From Hyphomicrobiales bacterium (lineage in GTDB: Bacteria > Pseudomonadota > Alphaproteobacteria > Rhizobiales > Rhizobiaceae), in NCBI GenBank assembly GCA_900470965.1, contig UCCS01000009.1:62001-126000 (forward strand): 64,000 nt of DNA, read 5' to 3'. The translations under genes were made by a program, and so were the position numbers. The notes beneath the pieces were generated by a model. It was not told the DNA's origin. It saw only the letters and a program-made list of their open reading frames with translations, and ran no database searches. Below are positions 1 to 11,051 of this stretch, in pieces; within the stretch, counting starts at the first letter, position 1; every line of letters begins with the position of its first letter.

Positions 1-27
1 GTCGGCTAGCGCCGCATTCGCAAGACC

Positions 28-46
28 GGCAGGGTCGTGCCCTGCC
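28..46 (+). promoter_or_regulatory. intercistronic hairpin before the first permease
   Basis: A 7-bp perfect stem (GGCAGGG / CCCTGCC, loop TCGTG) lies 11 nt before the ATG of the first permease. A TAG at 7-9 could end an upstream gene, probably the solute-binding protein of this ABC system, but only nine bases of it would be visible. Hairpins at this place in binding-protein operons often stabilise the upstream mRNA segment; that role is inferred here. Confidence 0.4.
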
Positions 47-57
47 CGGAGGTGAGC

Positions 58-957
58 ATGTCATTGCGCCAAACAACTCATGATCCACGCGTGCAGGCCT
101 TCATCCTGCTCGTCCCGGCTCTGGCCATTTACGCGATCTTCGCGCTCTACCCGATGCTGAACGTGGTTATTATTAGCTTCCAGAAGTGGAACGGGCTCGA
201 TCCGCAACGGCCTTTCGTCGGCCTCGCGAATTATACGGCGATCTTCACGCGCGATCCGGTCTTCTGGGTTGCTTTCCGGAATACCGTGATCTGGACGCTG
301 ATGAGCCTGATCTTCCCGCCGCTAGTCGGGCTGCTCTTGGCGCTCAGCCTCAACCAGAAGATTTTCGGCCGCAACAGCCTGCGCGCCATCTTCTACCTGC
401 CCGTCATCATTGCGCCGATCGCCGTCGCCACCATGTGGAAGTGGATGTACGATCCCTTCTTCGGCCTGTTCAGCCAGATGCTGACCTCCTGGGGCATGCA
501 GACCTGGATCAAGGACTGGCTCGGCAACAAGGATATCGCGCTCTATTCCGTCTTCATCGCCTATCTCTGGCAGACCGTCGGCTTCTCGATGGTGCTGTTC
601 CTCGCAGGTCTTCAGAACGTCTCGCAGACGCTGGTGGAAGCCGCCCGCATCGATGGCGCCGGCCGCTGGGCCGTCTTCAAGCATGTTACACTGCCGGCAT
701 TGCGTCCCACCATTACCATCGTTCTGGTTCTCTCCATCATCTCGTCGCTGAAGGCTTTCGACATCGTCTATGGCCTGACTGGCGGTGGTCCCGCCCAGTC
801 GACCCAGATGCTGGCGCTCTGGGCCTTCACCCAGGCCATGCAGATCTTCGATTTCGGCCGCGGTGCTGCGATCTCGGTGGTGCTGCTTTTAATCACCATG
901 GCGATCGTCATCCCCTATCTGCGCTGGACGCAAAAGCATGAGGAGGTCGAATCGTGA
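58..957 (+). CDS. carbohydrate ABC transporter permease, MalF/UgpA type
   Basis: Inner-membrane permease of 299 residues for a CUT1-type sugar importer. It has an N-terminal hydrophobic segment (about residues 14-40), several further membrane spans and the cytoplasmic EAA loop at about 194-212 (EAARIDGAG), which docks on the ATPase. The ATG at 58 follows an excellent Shine-Dalgarno (GGAGGTGAGC) and is preferred to an in-frame ATG at 37. The stop overlaps the GTG start of the next permease, so the two are translationally coupled. The binding protein probably lies upstream of the window. The substrate cannot be told from the permease; the hydrolase gene downstream suggests an oligosaccharide or glycoside. 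Confidence 0.9.
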   Translation: MSLRQTTHDPRVQAFILLVPALAIYAIFALYPMLNVVIISFQKWNGLDPQRPFVGLANYTAIFTRDPVFWVAFRNTVIWTLMSLIFPPLVGLLLALSLNQKIFGRNSLRAIFYLPVIIAPIAVATMWKWMYDPFFGLFSQMLTSWGMQTWIKDWLGNKDIALYSVFIAYLWQTVGFSMVLFLAGLQNVSQTLVEAARIDGAGRWAVFKHVTLPALRPTITIVLVLSIISSLKAFDIVYGLTGGGPAQSTQMLALWAFTQAMQIFDFGRGAAISVVLLLITMAIVIPYLRWTQKHEEVES

Positions 958-1838
958 CAGTTCTCGGAGCGCAAGCCGACGATCTCGACATCGACACCAA
1001 GCCCCTTCGCCTGAAGCGCGACCCCATCCTGATCGGCTTGTGGATCGCCCTCATCCTTGTCGCGCTGATTTGGGTCGCGCCTTTCGTCTTCATCGTCTTC
1101 ACCTCACTGAAGACGCCGGCCGCGGTCACCAGCACCGGCGCCTTCATGCCGCCGACCGAACTCGCCTTTCAAAACTACGCCGACGCCTGGAGCCGCGGCA
1201 ATTTTGCCAGCTCCTTCTTCAACAGCGTCATCATCACCGTCATCAAGGTGCCGCTCGGCCTCGCGCTGTCGGCAATGGCCGCCTACGCGCTTGCCAAGAT
1301 CAAGCTGAAGATCAGCAAGGCGCTCCTGCTGCTCGTCGTTTTCGGCACGATGATCCCTTTCCAGGTGATGCTCGCACCGCTCTTCACGCTGGTGAATTCC
1401 TTCGGGCTCATCGACACCTATCCGGGCGTCATCCTGCCCTATATCGCCTTCGGCGTTCCCTATCAGGTCTTCATCCTGCACGGCTTCTTCAAGGGCATTC
1501 CGAAGGAGCTGTCGGAGGCAGCCCTCATCGATGGCGCGACGCATTTCACCATTTTCCGGCGGATCTTCCTGCCCGTCTGCCTGCCGGTTCTCGCCGCATT
1601 GCTGATCCTCGACTTCGTCTCCACCTGGAACGAATTCGCCATGGCACTCGTCCTTTTGCAGGACCAGCACATGTGGACCCTGCCGCTCGGCCTCATGTCG
1701 TTCCAGGGTCAGTTTTCCAGCAATTACGGCCAGCTCAACGCCGCGATCGTCATGACCGTGCTACCGGCGACGATCGTCTATCTCATGTTCCAGCGCTACT
1801 TCGTGTCCGGACTGACCTCCGGAGCCGTCAAGGGCTGA
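954..1838 (+). CDS. carbohydrate ABC transporter permease, MalG/UgpE type
   Basis: Second permease subunit, 294 residues, partner of the preceding gene. It shows the EAA loop (EAALIDGATHF, near residue 189) and the usual MalG C-terminus. It starts at GTG 954, with AGGAGG at 941-946, and overlaps the previous stop by GTGA. About 45 residues of hydrophilic N-terminus precede the first membrane span. The next gene begins 29 nt downstream, so permease, permease, hydrolase and ATPase form one operon. Confidence 0.9.
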   Translation: MTVLGAQADDLDIDTKPLRLKRDPILIGLWIALILVALIWVAPFVFIVFTSLKTPAAVTSTGAFMPPTELAFQNYADAWSRGNFASSFFNSVIITVIKVPLGLALSAMAAYALAKIKLKISKALLLLVVFGTMIPFQVMLAPLFTLVNSFGLIDTYPGVILPYIAFGVPYQVFILHGFFKGIPKELSEAALIDGATHFTIFRRIFLPVCLPVLAALLILDFVSTWNEFAMALVLLQDQHMWTLPLGLMSFQGQFSSNYGQLNAAIVMTVLPATIVYLMFQRYFVSGLTSGAVKG

Positions 1839-1867
1839 CCGAAATCTTGTTTACGAGGAGAGACAGA

Positions 1868-3394
1868 ATGTCCGATGCAGGAGTCGAAAAATGGGGCGTG
1901 TTCGAAGCGGCCTTTGCCGGCCCGTCCGAAGGCAATCCCTATCTCGACGTGGCATTCGATGCCGTGTTCACGCACAAGAGCCGCGAGGTCCGCGTGCCGG
2001 GCTTTTATGACGGAAACGGCACCTACCGCATCCGCTTCATGCCCGACGTCGAGGGCGAATGGTCCTTCAAGACGCGCTCGAAGACGTCGGCACTCGACGG
2101 CAAGACGGGTTCGTTTACAGCAGCCGCGCCGTCGGCAGGCAATCATGGACCGGTGCGGGTGCGCAACAAGTTCCATTTCGGCTATGCCGACGGAACGCCC
2201 TTCTTCTCCTTCGGCACGACCTGCTATGCCTGGACGCATCAGCCGCTGGAGATGCAGAACCAGACACTGGAGACGCTGAAGAAAACCCGCTTCAACAAGA
2301 TCCGCATGGGCGTCTTCCCGAAGGACTATCCCTATAATACCAATGAGCCGCTACATGCCTGCTTCGAAAAAGGGGCTGATGGCAGGGAGGATTTCGACCG
2401 GCCGAACCCTGCCCTCTTCCAGCATTTCGACCGGCAGGTGGCAGCCCTTTGCGCGCTCGGCATCGAGGCCGATATCATCATCTTTCACCCCTATGACCGC
2501 TGGGGTTATGCCGACATGTCGGCCGAGCAGGATTTCCGCTATGTCGCCTATCTCGCGGCGCGGCTTTCTGCTTACCGGAATGTCTGGTGGTCGCTTGCCA
2601 ATGAATATGACTTCCTGATTGATACCAAGCCAATGGAGCAGTGGGACCGCTACTTCCATATCCTGGAAGAAAACGATCCCTACCAACACCTGCGCTCGAT
2701 CCACAATGGCGACGTGACGGCGAATTTCGACCATCGCAAGCCCTGGGTCACCCATACCTGCATCCAGAACCCCGACGTCAAGCGCACGCAAGAATGGCGC
2801 AACGCCTATGGCAAGCCGGTCGTCAACGACGAGCCGGAATACGAGGGCGATATCCTGCAGTCCTGGGGCAATCTCTGCGCTCAGGAACTGGTGCATCGCT
2901 ACTGGATAACCATAGCGCGCGGCGGTTATGCCGGCCACGGCGAGACCTATTCGCATCCCGAGGACCTGATCTGGTGGGCCAAGGGCGGCGAGTTGCGTGG
3001 CGAGGCCTGGAAGCGCATCGGTTTCCTGCGCGATCTGCTCGAGGCGGATGTGAAGCACGGGCTGGAGCCGCTCGGCATTATCGGTGAATGGCCCTGGTCG
3101 CGTGTCTCGGGTGCGCGGGACGGCGACGATGATTTCCGGCTGATCTATCTCGGCGAGCACCAGCCGGTCATCTGGTCATCGGGTCTGCCGCTCGACGACG
3201 ACAATTACGATGTCGATATCATCGATACTTGGGAGATGACGATCACACCGGCCGAGAAGGTCGCTGCACCCGTCCCGCATACCACCCGTCATGGCGCGAT
3301 CGTGCGCGGCGGCAAGCCGGATGCTGCTTTCGGCGTCAAGCTTCCCCGCAAGCCGCATCAGGCGCTGCGCGTGCGCAGGAAGCGCTTAGGATAG
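1868..3394 (+). CDS. glycoside hydrolase-like protein (DUF5060 / DUF4038 / DUF5605 architecture)
   Basis: A 508-residue protein with an N-terminal beta domain (about 1-90, DUF5060-like), a TIM-barrel-type catalytic region (about 105-400, DUF4038/apiosidase-like) and a C-terminal beta domain (DUF5605-like). Asn245-Glu246 in a strand-end WSLANEYDF motif and Glu322/Glu324 in NDEPEYEGD are placed like the acid/base and nucleophile of clan-A glycosidases. There is no signal peptide, so it should act in the cytoplasm on an imported glycoside. The ATG at 1868 has a GAGGAGA Shine-Dalgarno; the same frame is open far upstream but that part is shadow of the permease. The substrate is unknown; domain names rest on overall look and length. 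Confidence 0.8.
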   Translation: MSDAGVEKWGVFEAAFAGPSEGNPYLDVAFDAVFTHKSREVRVPGFYDGNGTYRIRFMPDVEGEWSFKTRSKTSALDGKTGSFTAAAPSAGNHGPVRVRNKFHFGYADGTPFFSFGTTCYAWTHQPLEMQNQTLETLKKTRFNKIRMGVFPKDYPYNTNEPLHACFEKGADGREDFDRPNPALFQHFDRQVAALCALGIEADIIIFHPYDRWGYADMSAEQDFRYVAYLAARLSAYRNVWWSLANEYDFLIDTKPMEQWDRYFHILEENDPYQHLRSIHNGDVTANFDHRKPWVTHTCIQNPDVKRTQEWRNAYGKPVVNDEPEYEGDILQSWGNLCAQELVHRYWITIARGGYAGHGETYSHPEDLIWWAKGGELRGEAWKRIGFLRDLLEADVKHGLEPLGIIGEWPWSRVSGARDGDDDFRLIYLGEHQPVIWSSGLPLDDDNYDVDIIDTWEMTITPAEKVAAPVPHTTRHGAIVRGGKPDAAFGVKLPRKPHQALRVRRKRLG

Positions 3395-3405
3395 AAGGAG
3401 CCCCC

Positions 3406-4476
<1,071 letters not shown>

Positions 4477-4494
4477 AGCAAGACATATCGATGC

Positions 4495-4524
4495 GCCGGG
4501 CGGCCTGACACCGCCCGGCTCTTT
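4495..4524 (+). terminator. intrinsic terminator of the sugar ABC operon
   Basis: Nine-base-pair perfect GC stem (GCCGGGCGG / CCGCCCGGC) with a 7-nt loop followed by TCTTT, 18 nt after the ATPase stop. It sits between convergent genes, so it may also serve glpK on the other strand. Confidence 0.75.
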
Positions 4525-4549
4525 CCCGACGGTGGTGGTCCGCGCTAGG

Positions 4550-6046
4550 TCAGGTCACCGTGCTGAGTGTTCGCGCAATCGCGTTGCGCCAGCCGACAAT
4601 TCTCGCCTGCCTGTCTACGTCAGTCATATCGGGCTCAAAGCTACGGTCGCTCGCCCAGGCGCGCGCGAACTCCGTTCGGTCCGGCCAGACACCGGCCTTC
4701 GATCCGGCAAGCCAGGCTGCTCCGAGCGCTGTCGTCTCCAAGGTCGCCGCCCGATCGACCGGACTTGAGAGAATGTTGGCGAGATGCTGCATGGTCCATT
4801 CGGAGGCCGACATGCCGCCATCGACGCGCAGCACGGTTTCGATCGGATGGTCGCCCCAATCGCTGCGCATCGCCACCAGCAGGTCGAGCGTCTGGTAGGC
4901 GACCGATTCCAGGACGGCGCGCGCCAGCTCCGCCGGGCCGCTGTTGCGCGTCAGGCCGAAGATCGCGCCCCGCGCCTCCGGATCCCAATAGGGAGCACCG
5001 AGGCCGGTGAAGGCGGGCACGACATAGACCCTTTGCTGCGGATCGGCTCTGTCAGCCAGAGCACCGGTTTCCGATGCGTTCCCGATAATGCCGAGACCAT
5101 CACGCAGCCACTGCACGGCCGCACCGGCAATGAAGATCGACCCTTCCAGCGCGTAGGTGGTCTTGCCGTTCAGACGGTAGGCGATGGTGGTGAGGAGCCG
5201 GTTCTTCGAGTGGACGCGGTCGTCACCGGTATTCAGGAGCGCGAAACAACCGGTGCCGTAGGTCGACTTCACCATGCCCGGTTCGAAACAGGCATTGCCG
5301 ATTGTCGCCGCCTGCTGGTCGCCCGCGACCCCGAGGATCGGGATCGCCGCGCCGAAGATGTCAGGATCGACCGTGCCAAAATCGTCGGCACTGTCCTTGA
5401 CCTCGGGCAGCAGCGCCCGCGGGATGCGCAGGATCTCGAGAAGCTCGTCGTCCCAGCGGTTCTCGGCGATATTGTAGAGCAGGGTTCGCGAGGCGTTGGT
5501 CGCATCGGTGACATGCGCCCGCCCGCTGGTCAGCTTGTAGATGATCCAGCTGTCGATGGTACCAAAACAGACCTCTCCGGCTTCGGCACGGGCACGCAGT
5601 CCCTCGACATTGTCGAGCAGCCAGCGCAGCTTCGTGCCGGAAAAATAGGGATCGAGAAGCAGACCGGTCTTGGCGGTGAAGAGCTTTTCATAGCCATCGA
5701 CTTTCAGCCGGTCGCACATTTCCGCCGTGCGCCGGTCCTGCCAGACGATCGCCTTGTGAAGCGGCCGGCCGGTGGCTTTTTCCCAGACGACGGTCGTCTC
5801 CCGCTGGTTGGTGATGCCGATGGCGGCGACTGCGCCAGGAGCTGCGCCGCTCTTTGCCAGGGCGTCGCGGGCCGTCGAAAGCACCGTGTCCCAGATTTCG
5901 TTTGCATCATGCTCCACCCAGCCGGTCTGTGGGAAATGCTGGGTGATCTCCGTCTGGGCCGACGATACGGTCTGCATCTGAGGGTCGAAAATTATGGCTC
6001 GTGACGATGTCGTGCCCTGGTCGATGGCAAGGATATGGCCGCTCAT
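4550..6046 (-). CDS. glpK: glycerol kinase
   Basis: ATP-dependent phosphorylation of glycerol to sn-glycerol 3-phosphate, the first cytoplasmic step after import. The 498-residue length is that of the family. FGGY-kinase hallmarks include DQGTTSSRA at about residues 9-17, GWVEHD in the N-terminal domain, and an ATP-domain segment DGGMSASEW near residue 410. It is the last gene of the minus-strand glycerol cluster, 115 nt after glpV and separated from it by a hairpin, so it may be expressed at a different level from the transporter. Its product is the substrate of GlpD encoded upstream. Confidence 0.96.
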   Translation of the reverse strand: MSGHILAIDQGTTSSRAIIFDPQMQTVSSAQTEITQHFPQTGWVEHDANEIWDTVLSTARDALAKSGAAPGAVAAIGITNQRETTVVWEKATGRPLHKAIVWQDRRTAEMCDRLKVDGYEKLFTAKTGLLLDPYFSGTKLRWLLDNVEGLRARAEAGEVCFGTIDSWIIYKLTSGRAHVTDATNASRTLLYNIAENRWDDELLEILRIPRALLPEVKDSADDFGTVDPDIFGAAIPILGVAGDQQAATIGNACFEPGMVKSTYGTGCFALLNTGDDRVHSKNRLLTTIAYRLNGKTTYALEGSIFIAGAAVQWLRDGLGIIGNASETGALADRADPQQRVYVVPAFTGLGAPYWDPEARGAIFGLTRNSGPAELARAVLESVAYQTLDLLVAMRSDWGDHPIETVLRVDGGMSASEWTMQHLANILSSPVDRAATLETTALGAAWLAGSKAGVWPDRTEFARAWASDRSFEPDMTDVDRQARIVGWRNAIARTLSTVT

Positions 6047-6127
6047 GACATCTGTTTCCTGCGCAGCAGCCGTCGTTCCGCCGGAACGGCAGCTCTGTTC
6101 CCGTTATTATCATGGAAATTTAGGGAT

Positions 6128-6151
6128 GGCCGGGCGCAGCCGCGCCCGGCC
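6128..6151 (-). terminator. hairpin after glpV
   Basis: Ten-base-pair perfect GC stem (GGCCGGGCGC / GCGCCCGGCC) with a 4-nt loop, about 10 nt beyond the glpV stop. There is no good T-run on the minus strand, so it may attenuate read-through into glpK or protect the 3' end of the upstream mRNA rather than terminate fully. Confidence 0.5.
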
Positions 6152-6161
6152 AGTTTAACGC

Positions 6162-7892
<1,731 letters not shown>

Positions 7893-7971
7893 AATATCCT
7901 CCCAGGGTTTGCGATTGCAGGTCTCACGTCTCAGGCGGCCAGTACCCCCGGCCATCCGTATCACCTTGGCA

Positions 7972-8253
7972 TCACACGTAGCGGAACACGCCGACGGCGT
8001 AGATCACGGAGATGCCAAGAGCCCACCACAGGTTGGGTCCGATGAGACCCAGCCATGCAAGATGAATGAATGCTGCGCCGAGCAGCGAAATGAAGAGCCG
8101 GTCGCCGCGCGTCGTCTCGAAACGAAGTAAGCCGACGCGCGGTGAGCCGCCCGGCGAAAAATATTCCCAGACGCTCATGCCGATTAGCAGCGCCAGGATC
8201 GTCAGGAAGAACAGCGCCGTCGGCAGCGTCCAGGCCATCCAGGAAAAGCTCAT
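7972..8253 (-). CDS. glpU: small integral membrane protein of the glycerol transporter (DUF2160)
   Basis: A 93-residue protein with three hydrophobic segments (about 8-27, 52-70 and 74-90). It lies between glpQ and glpV, 12 nt after glpQ, as in the glpDSTPQUV operon of R. leguminosarum. It matches the DUF2160 type of small membrane protein. Its role is unknown: it could be an accessory subunit of the permease complex. The conserved position is the main evidence that it belongs to glycerol uptake. Confidence 0.85.
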   Translation of the reverse strand: MSFSWMAWTLPTALFFLTILALLIGMSVWEYFSPGGSPRVGLLRFETTRGDRLFISLLGAAFIHLAWLGLIGPNLWWALGISVIYAVGVFRYV

Positions 8254-8265
8254 GTCCGGTCCTCC

Positions 8266-9087
8266 TCAGACGCGACCCAGGGCAAAGCCCTTGGCGATGT
8301 AATTGCGGACGAAATAGATGACGAGGGCGCCGGGAATGATGGTGAGCACGCCGGCTGCTGCCAGCACCCCCCAATCCATGCCGGAAGCCGAGACGGTGCG
8401 CGTCATGATCGCCGAGATCGGCTTTGCGGCCGTGGTCGTCAGCGTGCGGGCAAGAAGCAGCTCGACCCACGAGAACATGAAGCAGAAGAAGCCTGCGACA
8501 CCCACCCCGCTCGCGATCAGCGGAATGAAGATCTTGATGAAGAAGCGCGGGAAGGAATAGCCGTCGATATAGGCCGTCTCGTCGATCTCCTTGGGTACGC
8601 CCGACATGAAACCTTCGAGGATCCAGACCGCCAGCGGCACGTTGAACAGGCAGTGGGCAAGTGCGACGGCAATATGCGTGTCGATCAGGCCGAAGGCCGA
8701 ATAGAGCTGGAAGAAGGGCAGCGCGAAGACCGCCGGCGGCGCCATGCGGTTGGTCAAAAGCCAGAAGAACAGGTGCTTGTCGCCAAGAAAGCGATAGCGC
8801 GAAAAGGCATAGGCAGCCGGCAGTGCTGCGGCGACCGAGATCACCGTGTTCATCACCACATAGATGATCGAGTTGATATAGCCGTTGTACCAGGACGGAT
8901 CGGTGAAGATGACCGCATAGTTGCGCACCGTCGGGTTCGTCGGCCACAGCGAGAAGGCGCCGGTGATCTCGGCATTCTCCTTGAAGCTCATATTGACGAG
9001 CCAGTAGATCGGCAGGATCAGGAAGATGATGTAGATCGTCGGGACGAGCCAGGAAAGGTTGCCTGCAGGTTTGTATTTTTTGGTCAT
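8266..9087 (-). CDS. glpQ: glycerol ABC transporter permease
   Basis: MalG-type permease of 273 residues with about six membrane spans and an EAA-type loop (IDETAYIDGYSFPRFFIK, about 170-188). It starts at ATG 9087 behind GGAGGGCGCAGAC and is 14 nt downstream of glpP. With GlpP it forms the membrane channel of the importer. The name follows the R. leguminosarum glycerol operon and should not be confused with E. coli glpQ, a phosphodiesterase. Confidence 0.9.
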   Translation of the reverse strand: MTKKYKPAGNLSWLVPTIYIIFLILPIYWLVNMSFKENAEITGAFSLWPTNPTVRNYAVIFTDPSWYNGYINSIIYVVMNTVISVAAALPAAYAFSRYRFLGDKHLFFWLLTNRMAPPAVFALPFFQLYSAFGLIDTHIAVALAHCLFNVPLAVWILEGFMSGVPKEIDETAYIDGYSFPRFFIKIFIPLIASGVGVAGFFCFMFSWVELLLARTLTTTAAKPISAIMTRTVSASGMDWGVLAAAGVLTIIPGALVIYFVRNYIAKGFALGRV

Positions 9088-9101
9088 GTCTGCGCCCTCC
9101 T

Positions 9102-9968
9102 TCAGCCGTTCGCGTCGCCGCTGGTCATCACGGTGTAGAACACCCAGGAGAGCAGCAGGATGATGAGGAAGTAGATGATCGACATGGCCGCCGCAGGGCC
9201 GAGATCGAACTGGCCGACCGCCATTTTCACCAGATCGATGGAGAGGAAGGTCGTAGAGTTGCCGGGGCCGCCGCCGGTGACGACGAAGGGTTCGGTATAG
9301 ATCATGAAACTGTCCATGAAGCGCAACAGCACGGCGATCAGAAGCACACGCTTCATCTTCGGCAGTTGGATGTAGCGGAAGACGGACCAGCGCGAGGCTC
9401 CGTCGATCTTGGCCGCCTGATAATAGGCATCCGGGATCGAAACGAGGCCGGCATAGCAGAGCAGCACAACAAGGCTCGTCCAGTGCCAGACGTCCATGAT
9501 GATGACGGTCACCCAGGCATCGACCGGATCGCGCACATAGTTGTAGTCGAGGCCGATCGCTTCCAGCGTGTGACCGAGCAGGCCGATATCGACACGGCCG
9601 AAGACCTGCCAGATCGTGCCGACGACGTTCCAGGGAATAAGGAGCGGCAAGGCCATCAAGACGAGGCAGACGGGAACGCCCGGTCCCGATTTCGGCATGT
9701 TGAGCGCGATGAAGATGCCGAGCGGAATCTGCAGCGCCAAAATGATGAAGGAGAAGAGCAGGTTGCGCTGCAATGCTTCCCAGAAACGGTCGGAATGGAG
9801 GGTCTGGACGAACCAGTCCGTGCCGGCCCAGAAGAACTCGTTATTGCCGAACGTATCCTGCACCGAATAGTTGACGACGGTCATCAGCGGGATGACGGCC
9901 GAAAATGCCACGAGCAGCAACACCGGCAGGACCAGAAACCAGGCTTTGTTGTTCCACGTCTTCTGCAT
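9102..9968 (-). CDS. glpP: glycerol ABC transporter permease
   Basis: MalF-type permease of 288 residues. The first span is at about 10-30, and the EAA-type cytoplasmic loop is YYQAAKIDGASRWSVF at about 181-196. It starts only 3 nt after the glpT stop, so translation is coupled. It is the partner of GlpQ. Assignment rests on the fold pattern and its place in the glycerol operon. Confidence 0.9.
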   Translation of the reverse strand: MQKTWNNKAWFLVLPVLLLVAFSAVIPLMTVVNYSVQDTFGNNEFFWAGTDWFVQTLHSDRFWEALQRNLLFSFIILALQIPLGIFIALNMPKSGPGVPVCLVLMALPLLIPWNVVGTIWQVFGRVDIGLLGHTLEAIGLDYNYVRDPVDAWVTVIIMDVWHWTSLVVLLCYAGLVSIPDAYYQAAKIDGASRWSVFRYIQLPKMKRVLLIAVLLRFMDSFMIYTEPFVVTGGGPGNSTTFLSIDLVKMAVGQFDLGPAAAMSIIYFLIILLLSWVFYTVMTSGDANG

Positions 9969-9971
9969 GGG

Positions 9972-11042
9972 TCAGGCCTCCCTGCCGACACGCCAGCTGT
10001 CGGCGTAAATGCTGATGGCTGAGGGATCGAAGCTGACGCGGGCGTCATCAGGGATTTCGCCATCCTCAGGCACGACGATTGCAATCGGCTGGCCGGCGAA
10101 ACGGGCGCGCACGATCTTCTGGCGGCCGATATCCTCGACCTTGCTCACCGATACCGGCATGCCCTCCCGTCCGAGCCGGATGAATTCCGGCCGGATGCCG
10201 AGCTCGGTCTTGGCCGCGCCCTCGGTCTTGGGCGCATAGTCGAGCGTCAGCGTCTCGTCGCCCACCCTGACGCTGCTGCCGTCGATCTTTGCCGGCATCA
10301 CGTTCATGCCGGGCGAGCCGATGAAATAACCGACGAAGGTGTGGCTTGGCCGCTCGAAGAGCTCGGCCGGCGTTCCGATCTGGACGATCTGGCCATCATA
10401 CATGACGACCACCTTCTCGGCGAAAGTCAAAGCCTCGGTCTGGTCATGGGTGACATAGACCATTGTGAAGCCGAACTGTTTGTGCAGCCGCTTCAGCTGC
10501 GAACGCAGCACCCATTTCATATGGGGATCGATGACGGTCAGCGGCTCGTCGAAGAGAATGGCGTTGACGTCGTTGCGCACCAGCCCGCGCCCGAGCGAGA
10601 TCTTCTGCTTCTGGTCGGCGGTCAGGCCCTGCGCCTTGCGCCTCGCCCAGCCGGCAAGGTCGATCATTTCGAGAATGTCGCGTACGCGTCGGTCGACATC
10701 CGCTTCTGCCACGCCGCGGTTGCGCAGCGGAAAGGCAAGATTGTCGTAGACCGTCATCGTGTCGTAGATGACCGGAAACTGGAAGACCTGCGCAATGTTG
10801 CGGCTTTGGGTCGAAAGGTCCGTGACATCCTTACCGTCGAACAGGATGCGGCCATGTGACGGCTGCAGAAGACCGGAGATAATATTGAGCAGCGTGGTCT
10901 TGCCACAGCCGGAGGGGCCGAGTAGCGCATAGGCGCCGCCGTCATTCCACTCGTGGTCGACTTCCTTCAGCGAATAATCCTTATCGCTCTTCGGATTGGC
11001 GCCGTAAGCGTGGCGGATATGGTCGAGCGTGATGCGTGCCAT
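9972..11042 (-). CDS. glpT: glycerol ABC transporter ATP-binding protein with degenerate signature motif
   Basis: ATPase of 356 residues with a C-terminal TOBE-type domain. Walker A GPSGCGKTT (42-50), Walker B ending in FDE (to 166) and the H-loop histidine (YVTHD, His199) are intact. The ABC signature is LTADQ (140-144) instead of LSGGQ, and the D-loop reads TVID rather than SNLD. It lies 9 nt downstream of glpS, whose motifs are degenerate in the complementary way. Together they would form a heterodimer with one consensus ATP site. The name follows the R. leguminosarum operon. Confidence 0.92.
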   Translation of the reverse strand: MARITLDHIRHAYGANPKSDKDYSLKEVDHEWNDGGAYALLGPSGCGKTTLLNIISGLLQPSHGRILFDGKDVTDLSTQSRNIAQVFQFPVIYDTMTVYDNLAFPLRNRGVAEADVDRRVRDILEMIDLAGWARRKAQGLTADQKQKISLGRGLVRNDVNAILFDEPLTVIDPHMKWVLRSQLKRLHKQFGFTMVYVTHDQTEALTFAEKVVVMYDGQIVQIGTPAELFERPSHTFVGYFIGSPGMNVMPAKIDGSSVRVGDETLTLDYAPKTEGAAKTELGIRPEFIRLGREGMPVSVSKVEDIGRQKIVRARFAGQPIAIVVPEDGEIPDDARVSFDPSAISIYADSWRVGREA

Positions 11043-11051
11043 TGTGCTCTC

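Noticed and set aside
938..1867. Long open frame fused in front of the glycosidase gene
   Set aside because: It overlaps the second permease in another frame, has Arg/His-rich shadow composition, and the ATG at 1868 has its own ribosome site.
4784..6004. 406-codon + strand frame opposite glpK
   Set aside because: Antisense shadow of a clear glycerol kinase; no ribosome site and no protein-like pattern.
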